Part shown: positions 1-10,599 of the stretch, piece by piece
How the letters are laid out: every line of letters begins with the position of its first letter
Position numbering within the stretch: position 1 is the stretch's first letter
Assembly (NCBI GenBank): GCA_032164245.1
Contig: JAVMKO010000003.1
Coordinates: 67,154,390 to 67,218,389, forward strand
Length of the DNA: 64,000 bases
DNA from: Sternotherus odoratus
Taxonomy: Eukaryota > Chordata > Testudines > Kinosternidae
Reading direction: 5' to 3'
Translations under genes and position numbers: made by a program
Notes under the pieces: model-generated
Database searches by the model: none
What the model saw: the letters and a program-made list of their open reading frames with translations, nothing else
Told to the model about the DNA's origin: nothing

Positions 1-1075
1 TGTAATTTAAACCTTCTTTTGGCAGGACCTCTGAAATCAGGGTACAGTTTCATAAGTCAAAGTAAAAGGAGGTATGCAGGGTCCCACAGAATAATAGTGG
101 CAACAGAAACTCCATTGTGAAAATGTTACTTGGTGGGAATAGTTTCCCAATCTGTCCATGAATGAAGACTCCTGATCAATGGAAAAACTCCTGATCAATG
201 AAAAACTTCCACAGAGCGATCCATGTTGATGTTCATAAAGCATCTTTTGAAGTTCATGAGGGCTTGCGTAACCATAGAGTAGTAGTAACCCTTTGCTCCT
301 TGAGAAGAGCAAACTATGGACACGCGAGTCCCATCAGTGACTCCAGTGCCGTTTTGGAAACCACATTCTCTCAAAGCCAGTGATTACCTCAGGAATATCT
401 TTTATGCCTGCCACCTTGGGGCAAATCAAACACCTGATTGCCTCAGAAATCTCTGCCACCACTTTACCCACAGTTGACTTCCCAGCACCAGATTGGTTTG
501 CGGTGGACCAGTCTGGGGTACCCAGCTGCCAAATGGTTATATTAACCTACTTCTGGACTGGCATGGATGGCCCCATGTGTATATCTTTATGATGGAAGGT
601 TGGGGCAAACCGCTCACAAAGCTCCAGAAATGTAGCTTGCTTTATGTGAAAGTTCTGGAGCCACTGCTGGCCATCCCAGGTCTGCATGACTATGTGATCC
701 TACTGGTCTGTGCTTGTGGCCCTGTGCCAGAATTACTGGTCCATATAGGGACCATCAGCCGCTATATTGAATGTAACATGCAGCATCAGCCAGTCCAAGT
801 CTGCCATGCGTGGGTGGTACTCCTGCTCCATCATAAAGTGTCTGTCAGGTGCTTTTGGTGGGACAGAAAACGCTGCCAAAATGCCCACCAGCATATCATG
901 GAATCTCTGTCTGTTTCCTGACGCAGGAGTGAAAGCAAAACTAACAGAAGTTCTTGGAAAAGGTGGCTCTTATGTGTTGCTGGCTCTGGTATCTGGGAGT
1001 GCATAGACCAAAATGGCTGCTTGGCAGGATCTGTTGTCAGCCTGTCCAAACTTCTTGTAATGTGGAGAGTCAAGT
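1..1075 (-). pseudogene. PIF/Harbinger (HARBI1-like) transposase relic
   Basis: Read on the minus strand, several frames give segments typical of Harbinger transposases: FLELCERFAPT, then GKSTVGKVVAEISEAI (the conserved GKSTV turn of the helix-turn-helix region), then GFERMWFPK corresponding to the usual GF..MGFPNC, then a TRVSIVCSS segment followed by GYYYSMVTQALMNFKRCF that matches the conserved block around the first catalytic Asp. Frames shift and stop codons interrupt it repeatedly, and the C-terminal part runs off the window start. Harbinger transposases are DDE nucleases that cut and paste DNA transposons. This copy is dead. Family assignment rests on motif recall, not a search. Confidence 0.8.
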
Positions 1076-1356
1076 TCTCCCACAGTGCACCATGGTCAAA
1101 GGGCTAGAGTGGCCACGTTTGGGAGAGTTGTAGGCAGTCTGCCCTGTGGCTGGTTTGACTCAGGTCGTTGTGCTGCAGTGTGAACACTGGGCCTCCAGGT
1201 TCAAGCATTAGAAAAATCTTACCACCGGGTTAAGAAGTGGGCTCAGACCCTGGGTTCTCCAACCCAGGATAGCTGATTTGAGTCCCACTAACCCTGGGCT
1301 TACACCTTAGGAGCTGGCTTCTTAAATTTCTGTTCTCCCTCAGTTAGCTGTGCCCC

Positions 1357-1396
1357 CTTTACCCACAGTTGACTTCCCAGCACCAGACTGGTTTGC
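1357..1396. repeat. 40 bp duplicate of part of the Harbinger relic
   Basis: These 40 bases repeat positions 462-501 with one mismatch. The copied piece lies in the helix-turn-helix part of the Harbinger relic, so a second sliver of the same element or a local duplication is present. Nothing else was recognised between 1400 and 1740. Confidence 0.7.
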
Positions 1397-1739
1397 AGTC
1401 AAGGGACTCTAAAGAGATTGAGGGTCAAAGGATAGCAGGCTATAACCTCATTAAGAAGTTCTCATCCTTGCTTAGCAGCTCCCTAAATTCGGCACACAAC
1501 CCTCCCCCCAACAACCACAACATAAACTTCAAGCAAGCAAGCAAACAGACCTACAACAAACTCACTCCAAAGGTCATGTTGTCACTCATCCTTCAGCTGG
1601 AGAACTCCTTCACAAAACTTCTATTTGCTGCTCTTGTTCGCCAGCTGCTGGAATTGTACTTTAAGTCCTTGGATAAAAGATGCATCAAATGAGCACTGCG
1701 GCAATTACATTAGAAGTTTCATGTTCCCTTCAATATCGC

Positions 1740-2240
1740 CTAGATTTCTTTGCATCTTTGTTATGTTTTAAGCATTGTCTGTGACAAAGATATGGCCTTG
1801 AATTTTTGTTTGTTTTTCTTGTGGCTTTTATTGTTGCTGCTTTTAAATATTTTGCTTAATTCTGCTGCCTCAGGGCATTTCCTGATGTATCAATTCTATC
1901 TGTAAGATAGACAAGCCCATGTTCTGTTATCTCAAAAGCATGTGTTACTGGGTCACTGTGTACACTGCTCCACCCATCAAGACTCCGATTGAAGAATTTC
2001 CTGTCAATGTTTTTGCACAGTGTTCAATTTCTTTGTCATGTGCTGGATAGAGCAATCTTCCAGCAATGTCTGCTTTGCTAGATGGAGTGTAGTCTCGTCT
2101 GTAATGACTGAACCATGTCAATGAAATGTTTGTTCTGAACAAGATGAAAGTGAATTTGTTTTATTAATGAACAGAGCAATCTTTTCATCTATGGAGTCTG
2201 GAATTTGCTGGTCTTGATTACTAACTCATCCATGGTTTTA
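1740..2240 (-). pseudogene. hAT-type (DUF659 region) transposase relic
   Basis: Minus-strand frames contain short blocks of the DUF659 part of hAT transposases: a DKIALFINKTN-like start, an SKADIAGRLL segment (usual form PSRxDIAGKLLD), LDGWSSVHSDP-like sequence after a frame change, and YLTDRIDTSGNA. The blocks are in the expected order but need at least two frame changes and carry stops. It is a decayed copy, about 160 codons of the original. The family call is by motif recognition. Confidence 0.7.
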
Positions 2241-2343
2241 CTCAATGGAGAAAGTCTTCCTTTTGTTTTTATTTTTTAAATATAGGTAATTTGCCATCTG
2301 ATGTATGTTTTAGTTGCAGCCCTGCTAGTGATACCAGCAGATG

Positions 2344-2580
2344 ACCAGGGCCGGCTCCAGGCACCAGCCCAGCAAGCATGTGCCTGGAGTGGCCAATGAC
2401 GGGGTGGCCTTCCGGCCATTGACAGGGTGGCCACTCCTAGCGGATTCAGTGGCACGACTGAGGCAGGTCTTCCAAAGTCATGGGACCGCCAGGCATGCCA
2501 CCGAAGCCGCGGGTCTGGCTGGTCAACCTGTCAGCGCCTGGAATGCCGCCCTCTGCTTGGGGAAGCAGGAAAGGTAGAGC
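2344..2580. repeat. Fragment of hAT-like repeat with CAGGGCCGGC terminus
   Basis: The segment starts with CAGGGCCGGCTCCAGGCACC, the same terminal motif as the hAT-like element at 15915-16461 when that is read from its right end. The matching opposite end was not found nearby, so only part of an element is present. The short open frames here are not protein-like. Confidence 0.5.
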
Positions 2581-2867
2581 CAGCCTTTCAGATGACTCTG
2601 ACATTGCAGATAATGAATGTCCATACACCCCTCATGTCTAAGATGGACCCTGAAACAAAATGTGGCGGTTTTTTTGTTTTTTGTTTTGTTTTAAAGTCTC
2701 TCATTCACTAGTCCTCAATGCACTTCTTTTAAAAAAGAGATTGTAATGGAAAGATTCCTCCTACTGCAGCTGTTTGGACCACTGTTTAAAGGATATAATT
2801 TATGTAGAACCCACTTTATAGGGAACATAATTAATAAATCATAAGGAATATTGAAGAAACAATATGG

Positions 2868-3035
2868 GTTGAGGCAATAGCTTTTATTGGACCACCTACT
2901 GTTGGGGAAAGAGACGAGCTTTCCAGCTATACAGAGCTCTTCTTCAGATCAAAGCTTGTCTCTTTCCCCGATAGAAGGTAGTCCAATAAAAGCTATTATC
3001 TCACTCACCTCGTCTCTTTAATATCCTGGGACCAA
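2868..3035. repeat. Palindromic interspersed repeat (AATAGCTTTTATTGGACCACCT type)
   Basis: A left block with AGCTTTTATTGGACCACCT is followed about 90 bp later by its inverted counterpart AGTCCAATAAAAGCT. The sequence then ends with GGGACCAACAAGACTACAAC, which resembles the GACTAACACGGCTAC ending of the other repeats in this window. From 3040 to 3480 the sequence is AT-rich with nothing recognised. Confidence 0.65.
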
Positions 3036-3584
3036 CAAGACTACAACCATAGTGCAAACAAGGAATATCGAAATCTATTTAAACCCTTATCTCTAGCAAC
3101 ATATCAAACAGCTTGGGGAAAAATAATAAAATTGAATGTAAAGTTTTATTAGGTATCTATTAAACCAGAAATCTTCATTGAAGATATTTGATTATATTGA
3201 ACAATAAAATATCATTTCAAAAATTCAGCTGTAACAATAAAAATGTAATGGATATATATTCCCACAACAAACTAACCTACCAACTATACTTTGAACACAA
3301 ACATTTTGAAATTCATGACTAAATAATCCTCTCAAAACACAAATTGATGACAATCTAAGTCATTATTTACTAGCACAGTAAGACCTGGTAGGCTGTCAAT
3401 ACGAATGGCGCAAAGATGCAATTGCTCAGATATGTTCACATCATCATCTTCAAAGTCCTCACCTTCTGAAGAGGATTTTTTTTCTAATCTTTCCTTCTGG
3501 CAATCAAGCTTTGCATTTCCCCCCCCCCCCATTTACATTTGACACATGGTTTTTTATTTTTTTAACCTGGAGGTACAGGAATTT

Positions 3585-4266
3585 CTATCCCCTTCTCCAT
3601 CCCTTCATCCCTTCCTTCCTCCCTTCTCTCTATCCCTCCATCCCTCTTCCTTCTCTCTATCCCCCTTCTCCATCTCTCCCTTCCTCCCTTCTCTCTCTCC
3701 CTCCGTCCACTGCCTCCTCTTCCATCTCCCTTCTCTCCATCCCTCCTTCTCGTTGTCCCTTGCCTCCTCCATCCCCCCTGCTCCCTACCCCCATCTCTTC
3801 TCTCATCCATCCATCCTCTCCCTTCTCACCTTCGTGCCTTCTCTCCCTCCGTCCCCGCCATCATCTTCATCCCTCATCTCCCCTTCTCTCTCTCCCTCCA
3901 TCCTCTTCATCCCCCATCCCTGTTCTGCTTATTCCTCCATCCATCCCTCCCGACCCCCCTCTGCCTCCTCCCTGCCCGGCGCTGGGGGGCCCAGGTGGGG
4001 CCATGCCCCCCCCCACACCCTGTCCCGTTTTTGCCATCCCAATGTCCCATTTTTGTCTAAAGGAAATATGGTCAGCCTATGGAGGAGGCAAGGGACAACG
4101 AGAAGGAGGGATGGAGAGAAGGGAGATGGAAGAGGAGGCAGTGGACGGAGGGAGAGAGAGAAGGGAGGAAGGGAGAGATGGAGAAGGGGGATAGAGAGAA
4201 GGAAGAGGGATGGAGGGATAGAGAGAAGGGAGGAAGGAAGGGATGAAGGGATGGAGAAGGGGATAG
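3585..4266. repeat. Perfect 186 bp inverted repeat of CT/GA-rich sequence
   Basis: Positions 3585-3770 (CT-rich) and 4081-4266 (GA-rich) are exact reverse complements along 186 bp. Between them lie about 310 bp that include a transposon-end motif (ATATGGTCAGCCTAT at 4067-4081) and diverged GGGAC/GTCCC motifs. Translations from the two arms on opposite strands give the same peptide, which confirms the match. Long Pro/Ser or Arg/Glu open frames here are low-complexity artefacts. Confidence 0.9.
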
Positions 4267-4289
4267 AGAGAAGGGATGGAGGGAGTGAG

Positions 4290-4752
4290 AGGAGGCAGAG
4301 GACTGAGGGAGAGAGCAGGGAGGAAGGGAGGGATGGAGAAGGGGGATGGAGAGAAAGGAGGGATGGAGGGAAGGAGGAATAGAGAGGAGGCGGCGGCAGT
4401 GGGCGGTGGGCTGAAGCCGACGGCAGAATGGAGCTGTCCAGAGCCGCAGCCGGGGGCTGAGCGCACCGGCGGGGGAGGGGCGTTTTATGACTTATAATCA
4501 CATAACTGAATTTATGTGATTATGAGTCATAAAACCCGGCCGGCAGCCCCCCCCCCCACCGGCGTGCTCGGCCCCCGGCTGCGGCTCCGGACAGCTCCGA
4601 TCCGCCGGCGGCAGCGGGCGGCGGGCTGAAGCTGACTCCTCCTCTCTATTCCTCCTTCCCTCCTTCTCTCCATCCCTCCCTTCTCTCCATCCCCCTTCTC
4701 CATCCCTCCCTTCCTCCCTGCTTTCTCCCTCTGTCCGCTGCCTCCTCTCCCT
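4290..4752. repeat. Large palindrome centred near 4508
   Basis: At the core, 4483-4505 and 4512-4534 are inverted copies (one mismatch in 23) around a 6 bp loop. The pairing extends outward with more mismatches: the GC-rich block around 4430-4465 mirrors 4560-4600, and the GA-rich 4290-4390 mirrors the CT-rich 4639-4752. The left GA-rich arm is thus also related to the 186 bp inverted repeat just upstream. Confidence 0.85.
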
Positions 4753-4840
4753 ACCTAAGGACTAGTATCAGATGTCAAAGTCTCCGATAAGCGCAGTTTG
4801 CTCATCGGAGATTTTGACATCTGATACTTGTCCTTAGGTA
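4752..4840. repeat. Hairpin with 37 bp arms
   Basis: Positions 4752-4788 and 4804-4840 are reverse complements with two mismatches in 37 and a 15 bp loop. It abuts the outer edge of the preceding palindrome, so three inverted repeats sit within about 1.3 kb. Confidence 0.85.
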
Positions 4841-4864
4841 GCAAGATTCTTCACCTAAGATCTT

Positions 4865-4988
4865 GGGAGTCCTGCACCTGCCCCAAAAATGGGACAAAAT
4901 TGATATTTTTGACAAAAAGACGGGACGGTTCAAAAACATGAAAAAAACGGGACTGTCCCGTTCAAAACGGGACATATGGTCAGCCTAA
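4865..4988. mobile_element. End of a DNA transposon with CATATGGTCAGCCTA terminus
   Basis: The block contains repeated GGGAC/GTCCC motifs and ends in CATATGGTCAGCCTA. The same end motif occurs at 4067-4081, so the 3.5-5.0 kb region probably contains at least two ends of one non-autonomous element family. The transposase class cannot be told from the sequence. Confidence 0.5.
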
Positions 4989-4993
4989 ATTAA

Positions 4994-5240
4994 AGAGGTA
5001 ACAAAGAGTCCTGTGGCACCTTAAAGACTAAAAGTATTGAAGCATAAGCTTGCGTGGGCTAATACCCACTTCGTCGGATGCAAGCAGTGGAAGTGTCCAG
5101 GGGCAGGTTGCATCCGACGAAGTGGGTATTAGCCCACGAAAGCTTATGCTTCAATACTTTTAGTCTTTAAGGTGCCACAGGACTCTTTGTTACCTCTGCT
5201 ATTCCAGACTAACACGGCTACCTCTCTGATTCTCCAATTA
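4994..5240. repeat. Palindromic interspersed repeat with 90 bp arms
   Basis: Arms 4994-5083 and 5108-5197 are near-perfect inverted copies separated by 24 bp. Each carries CTTAAAGACTAA / TTAGTCTTTAAGG and CGTCGGATGCA. The right side continues into ATTCCAGACTAACACGGCTACC. The same family occurs as a single arm near 9305 and as a short palindrome at 45173. It is common in turtle DNA. From 5240 to 6340 nothing else was recognised. Confidence 0.8.
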
Positions 5241-6339
5241 AAAGTCTGGACATTTAGTTTGAACAGATTGATGGTGTCCCATCACTCTGGGCTGTTTTTT
5301 CTTTTGCATCCGTCCTAGTATTTGCTATCTATTTGTTCCTGTTCCTGCTCACTTTTGTTTCTTTAGCACAAATTGGAAAGTCAAAATAAAGAACAGTTAA
5401 CCAAGGGGAAGACGTGTGAAGCCAAACTCAGGCCCTGGCAACAAACAAGAAGTAGCAGAGGCTGCTCTTTCTATAAGGGAAATCAGCAGGTCTGGGGATG
5501 AAGCATGCTGGGAAGCCTTCTGCATCATGTAACTTACTCCCTGAAGAGTTACAGAAATGTTTCCAAGCATCCTGCCAGGCTTTCAGGAAGCAGAGAAATG
5601 CTGCCACCTGTTGGCGGATATTTTCATTTGAGCAAATTGTGCTCAGTCCTACTAAGAAACTTTCCTTTTTGTTTGCCTTTTTTGACCGTTTTTAAAAGAC
5701 ACCTGAAACAGCTTCATTCTGACTCAGACATGGCATAAAGTACGCTACATTTAGCACCAACTGACAATCCGCAGGGAGTTAAAGCAAAATCCAGCTTACT
5801 GCCTCAATGAACCAATAGCATTGAAATGTAGACATTGGATCTGAAACCTGTTACTCCACTGACCCTTCATAGAGCCTAAATTATCAGATAACGTTTTCCT
5901 GAGTAGGTAAAAAAGAACAGGCGATGGATATATCAAGAAACAGCCATCACATAGCAAGGTGTCAAGTAATCATCTATCAATTATTTTTCTTTTCTGTCTT
6001 TTTCTTTCTTAATAGAGGAGGTCCAACAACTGGAACTTTTTACTATCATCACTAATATTTGATATCTGTTGCTCTCTGTTGGGGGTTTTATGTCTTGCAC
6101 ATGTTTAAGGATAGACTCAGTGAATCCAGTAAGTATTTTCAATCCCTAAATGCATCAGTAAATTCATCCTTATTACAATTTCACTGAAGGCAGTGGGGTT
6201 AAACCAGGGATGATTGTCCCATTATTGACTATAACTACTTTGGATTTCAGAAATAATAGCACACAGTGAAATTTTACTCCCACGAGTAGTGATGAGTAGG
6301 ATGGCATTGTTATTAAAGTGAGGGCAGTGGCTGAAGAGA

Positions 6340-6490
6340 TCTGGTTCTGTCATAGACTACGTGTTTGAGCCTGGGGGAGTAACTTTATCTGGACATCAGT
6401 TCCTTCTCTTGCAAAAAGGGAATGTTAAAATAGCTCCATCTCACAAACGTGTTGTGAGGAAATATCCATTAACATTTATGAGGCCCTGTG
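6340..6490 (+). repeat. MIR-like SINE fragment
   Basis: The order of motifs (TCTGGTTCTGTCATAGACTA, then a CTCTTGCAAAAAGGGAATG-type segment, then GTTGTGAGGA) follows MIR-type SINEs, but divergence is high. Confidence 0.5.
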
Positions 6491-6639
6491 GAGACAGAGG
6501 TCATATATACCTGGCTAGATAGCAGTCCTGTTGCAATGTGAGGGCCATAGTCCTTCCACATTACTCTGCTATAGCAAATGATCCACTTTCAAACAAAAGT
6601 ATTACTGTAATTATTTATTACTGATTACTGATTAGGGAG

Positions 6640-6838
6640 GCTGTGAGGCCTAATAGCTGGAATGTTGGATTAAGACTCAGGAAACTTGAGTTTTCTTCCA
6701 GTGGCCTGTTGGGTGGTGACCTTGGGGAAGTCATTTCACTGCTCTGTGCCTCGGTTTCTCATCTGTAAAATGGGGATAATGAAACTTCCCTTCTTTGTAA
6801 GGCCCTTTGAGATCTATTAATGAAAAGTGCTGTATAGG
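6640..6838 (+). repeat. MIR-like SINE
   Basis: It contains GTGACCTTGGGGAAGTCATTT, then TGCCTCGGTTTCTCATCTG and TAAAATGGGGATAATG, the conserved MIR core in the expected order, followed by an AAGTGCTGTATAGGAGCTAG tail. The ancient core family is shared by all amniotes. Confidence 0.8.
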
Positions 6839-7008
6839 AGCTAGTGCGTGATAGTGTTATTTTTACTTGCCTAGCTATCGTTTGTTGGAAGTGGGGATGC
6901 AAAATATAAATTGATGCATTGTCCAAATAGTGCAAAAAGGGCCCAATCCTGGTCCTGCTGATGTCATTGACTTTAATGGGACATAAACGTTTTCTTAGAA
7001 CTGAATTT

Positions 7009-7231
7009 TGTGTGCAAGCCAAACTGCAGGGGGCCTCCCATCTGCCTAGTCCCAGTACTGTAAGTGGGTCACTCGCAGTGTGAACACGCTTTTGGACTCG
7101 GGGATGAAATGCAAAGGCTGTCAGCAGTGGACTCCTCACTTAACTGGACACACATGCATGTTTTAAGGAATTATGGGCCTTCTGTGGAATGAATTCAGTG
7201 CACTGTTCGCATGCTGCTAACCTAGAAATCA
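7009..7231. repeat. Direct repeat copy 1 (about 220 bp)
   Basis: This block repeats at 8369-8581 in the same orientation with high identity, including GTGGGTCACTCGCAGTGTGA and ACACGCTTTTGGACTCGGGG. Each copy can be drawn from TG to CA. The 1.1 kb between the copies has no coding capacity that I recognise. Confidence 0.85.
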
Positions 7232-7369
7232 GTGTAACTGTAACACTTGTAGGCTGCTCACTTTGAGAGACAAGTTCCTCTATTCACCGCAGATCAGGTG
7301 GCTGTATAAGCGGAGATGGGTCTGAGCTATGGACTCGGGATATGGATTAGAAACGTCACCAATGTTTGC

Positions 7370-7388
7370 GGGGGGGGGGGGGGGGGGG
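7370..7388 (+). repeat. Homopolymer G tract (19 G)
   Basis: Nineteen consecutive G on the plus strand. Similar runs occur at 14481-14492, 27290-27302 and 57545-57562. Confidence 0.95.
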
Positions 7389-7439
7389 CGGGCGAGGCGC
7401 TGGCGGTGACGGGGATGGATTCTAGATTCCAGTCCAGGC

Positions 7440-8340
7440 CTGTTTTGGAGACTCAGATCCTGAAACCTGGATCTGACGTCTCCAAAAGTCAGTGATTTGG
7501 AGGGTGGATTGGGAGGGGGCAGAGAAGGAGTTTGCTTGGATTATGGATTCCAGTCTGGGTTCCTCTCATTGAGAGTAGCTCCCCTGTGTGATTGCCACAA
7601 AGCAGAAGTCCGAGTTCTCACCAGAACTGCCTGGCCACTGCTGTTCAGGCACAGATTCAGTGCAGGGCCTAGGCTGGGCAGAGAAGCCTCTTCTGATGGA
7701 AATTGTTGGATCGGGGAGGCTACCATGGGGCAAGGTGACTAGAACCTCCTCTGCTAGAGGCCCTGTGAAGGGCCAGCAGAGCAGGAAAAGGGCATAACTG
7801 GAAGAGAGCAGCCTACCCAGAGTGGCTGGGAGGTTGCACTGATTTACTGCCTCCTGCCAGCAGCCTCTGACAACAACTAAAAGCGGCTCCCTGCCTGCAG
7901 GCGGAAATCCCCAAGGGAGGGCAAGTAACCGCAGCAGCAACATTCCTCTCCTTCCTTCGTGCTGAATCCCCGGAGGGGCGCAGGCAGCTGGGCCGGTGCC
8001 AGGAGGTGTAATTGATACTGATGGTTCTAATGCTTCCACAGGGTGTCTCGCGCTCTCCTATGTATATAAAATGCTTCCAATCAGGATATGGCAGCAAGTG
8101 TGCATCAAAGCTGATTACTCTGGTTGCATCTTATCGCTCTCTAGCAAATGACCTATTGGCAGCGTTTCTGATGAGAAATCTTCCTGCAGGCTCCTTACAG
8201 TCTCTACGCGTGTTTCAATATCTGAACACAGATGACTATAAGATCCCTGGGTTTGGTTTCCTTGGGTGCTGGGAAGCTTTTATGCAAGGAAGGGGGTGCA
8301 CATGTTCACTTCCTAGAAGAAGGGTCATGTATTTGACTTG
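7440..8340. other. Unassigned intergenic sequence between the direct repeats
   Basis: Moderately GC-rich, with open frames up to 157 codons that run on both strands over the same bases and show no recognisable domain. I do not call a gene. Confidence 0.5.
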
Positions 8341-8368
8341 ATTCTAAAATAAAACTGATTTTGTGCGC

Positions 8369-8581
8369 AAGCCAAACTGCAGGGAGTCTCCCATCTGCCT
8401 AGCCCCCGTGCTGTAAGTGGGTCACTCGCAGTGTGAACACGCTTTTGGACTCGGGGATGAAATGCAAAAGCTGTCAGCAGTGGATTCTTCACATAACTGG
8501 ACGCACATGCATGTTTTAAAGAATATGGGCCTTCTGTGGAATACATTCAATGCACTATGCGCAAGCTGCTAACAGAAATCA
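8369..8581. repeat. Direct repeat copy 2
   Basis: Second copy of the 7009-7231 block, same orientation. The differences are scattered substitutions and small indels, which indicates an old duplication or two insertions of one element. From 8600 to 9300 nothing else was recognised. Confidence 0.85.
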
Positions 8582-9304
8582 GGTCTATTAAATAGATGTG
8601 GTGTTTACTTACTTGCAAGGGAGGAGGAGAGAGCCTGAATATTTTGACGGCATCACTAGGGATGGGCAAACTCACTCAGCCTCAGTCTGACTTGCTCATG
8701 TATTGTGGATCTGGAGATTGTAACAATCGTGAAAATGGGGAAAGGCGGGGAAAATGGAAAAGAGAGGCACGTAGGAGGGGTAAATACAGAGGGTGGGATC
8801 CCCCGGCTTGGCTGAGCTGCACTCACTGCAGCACCAGGGGCTGGAGGTCACTTTCTGCACCTGTGCCATCAGCACCCTATGCAGACATAGGCGTTTTCCT
8901 TGGTGGGTTGTGGGAGAGCCAGCGTGCCCCATGCTCAGGCTGAACCAAGCCAGCATGATTCAGAGCAATGTAAAAACTCTCTTCCACCAGCCAGGGGCAG
9001 CATAGGGCCCTCTGACTCCACCCCAACACACTGAGGAATAGGAATAGGTCTCCATAGGGTGCAGAAGGCATAGAAGCAGGTCAGAACCAGAGGACCCCCA
9101 GCAGTGTGAAAGGGGCAGAAGGAGATGCCGGGATCTGGCATGTAAACAGAGAAAAGGAGTGGGATGGGATGGAGGAGGGGGAAGTATTCTTTATACGTTA
9201 TTCGTTCAGTAGATATTGTCTAATGGCTGTAAGGCCTCATAAAGAACCTGTGGCCTGCTCTTGGGGGGCGCACTGACCTGTCCCCAAGGCGAGTACCAGA
9301 GGGG

Positions 9305-9590
9305 CAGCCCTGTTAGTTTGTATCCACAAAAACAACAAGGAACCCAGTGGCACCTTAAAGACTAAGGGATTTATTTGGGCATAAACTTTTGTGGATAAAA
9401 AAACCCACTTCCTCAGATGTACGGATTACAGATACAGACCTAAGTACATATTGGTACCTGAAGAGAAGGGAGTTATCTTCCAAAGTGGTCGCCTGCCTAA
9501 AGGGCCTGGGCCCTTCATCCCGGACAGACAACTTCTTTCCCCATAAGATTATGTGGCCAGTGGAGACCTGCAAGCTGGATACCGGCTATT
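9305..9590. repeat. Interspersed repeat, GGCACCTTAAAGACTAAGGG family
   Basis: The start TGTTAGTTTGTATCCACAAA, then GTGGCACCTTAAAGACTAAG and ATAAAAAAACCCACTTCCTC, match one arm of the palindromic family at 4994-5240. The copy is not palindromic. Between 9600 and 10130 the only notable signal is a TATAAAAGG motif near 9761. Confidence 0.7.
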
Positions 9591-10131
9591 AAAGAGACAG
9601 CAAGCTGCCAGCAGGGTAATGTTCAGAAGGGTCCCAGGGCTCTGGCGCTAACCCCCACCTTGTTTCAGAATACCTGGAACTTGACCTCCCAGGCACTTTA
9701 CAAAAACCAGTTAATTATCTGACAGGGTTTTGGGAACAGTTGAAGAGCTATTCCAGGGTATAAAAGGAGGGGTTAAATAAGTTAAATAAATAACTCTGTC
9801 AGGGAGACATCGCATATTGAGAACCCCTTGCTGAGAGAGAAATTCAGTAAGGAAGCAACACCTTTTAACTCCCTCCCCATCAGCACCCAGTGACCCAAGT
9901 GGAGCGAAGACTTTAATGACCTTTAAAAGTCCTCTCCCAGAGGGAGAACAGAGGCTAGGATTTCATTCCTGACAATACTAAGAATAATTTATATTCTCAA
10001 AAGGCCTAGCTCCTCTCTGGGGAGTGTGAGGCTGCTGAAGCTTTGCTGGGGAAAACAGAAAAGTCATTTGGAAATTCTGGACTGGGTGAGAAATGTGCAG
10101 AAAATCTTTTTCCTACCTTTTGGAGTGTGAG

Positions 10132-10593
10132 TAGAATCCTACCAAATTCACGGCCGTGAGAAACACGTCCTGGATCATGAGAACAGACCTGCACTGTGAA
10201 ATGTAGCTATTGGAGGGGAGGAGGAGGGTCAGGACTGGGGATGCCCCAATTGGGGGGCTCCTACCATTCACCAGCTGCTAGGCTGCTGGCTGGGGAGGCA
10301 CAGGACTTCCTCTTCCCCTGCACAGTCACTCACGGGATGGGGGGTGGGGAAATGGGGCAGAGATCAGACCCATCTCCAGGAACCTCCCCTGTCTGCAGGA
10401 AGCGCTGATGGCAGCATAGGAATGAGGGTGGCAATCCCGCAACCTCCCACAACCCTCTCTTGGGTCAGGACCCCGACCATTACAACACAGTGACATTTCA
10501 GATGTAAACATCTGAAAACGTGAAACTGACCAATTTTAAAACCCTCTGGCTGTGAAATTGATCAAAATGGATCCTGAATTTGGTAAGGCCCTA
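10132..10593. mobile_element. Non-autonomous hAT-like element, ends TAG..CCTACCAAATTCACGG
   Basis: The left end TCCTACCAAATTCACGG and the right end AATTTGGTAAGGCCCTA are inverted copies with mismatches. Internal sequence includes a GC-rich insertion. A clean target-site duplication is not visible, so the element is old or its ends have drifted. Confidence 0.6.
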
Positions 10594-10599
10594 ATTAGG

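Noticed and set aside
3511..4501. Long Pro/Ser and Arg/Glu-Gly frames (190-278 codons)
   Set aside because: Low-complexity CT/GA sequence of the inverted repeats. Frames exist on both strands and repeat each other.
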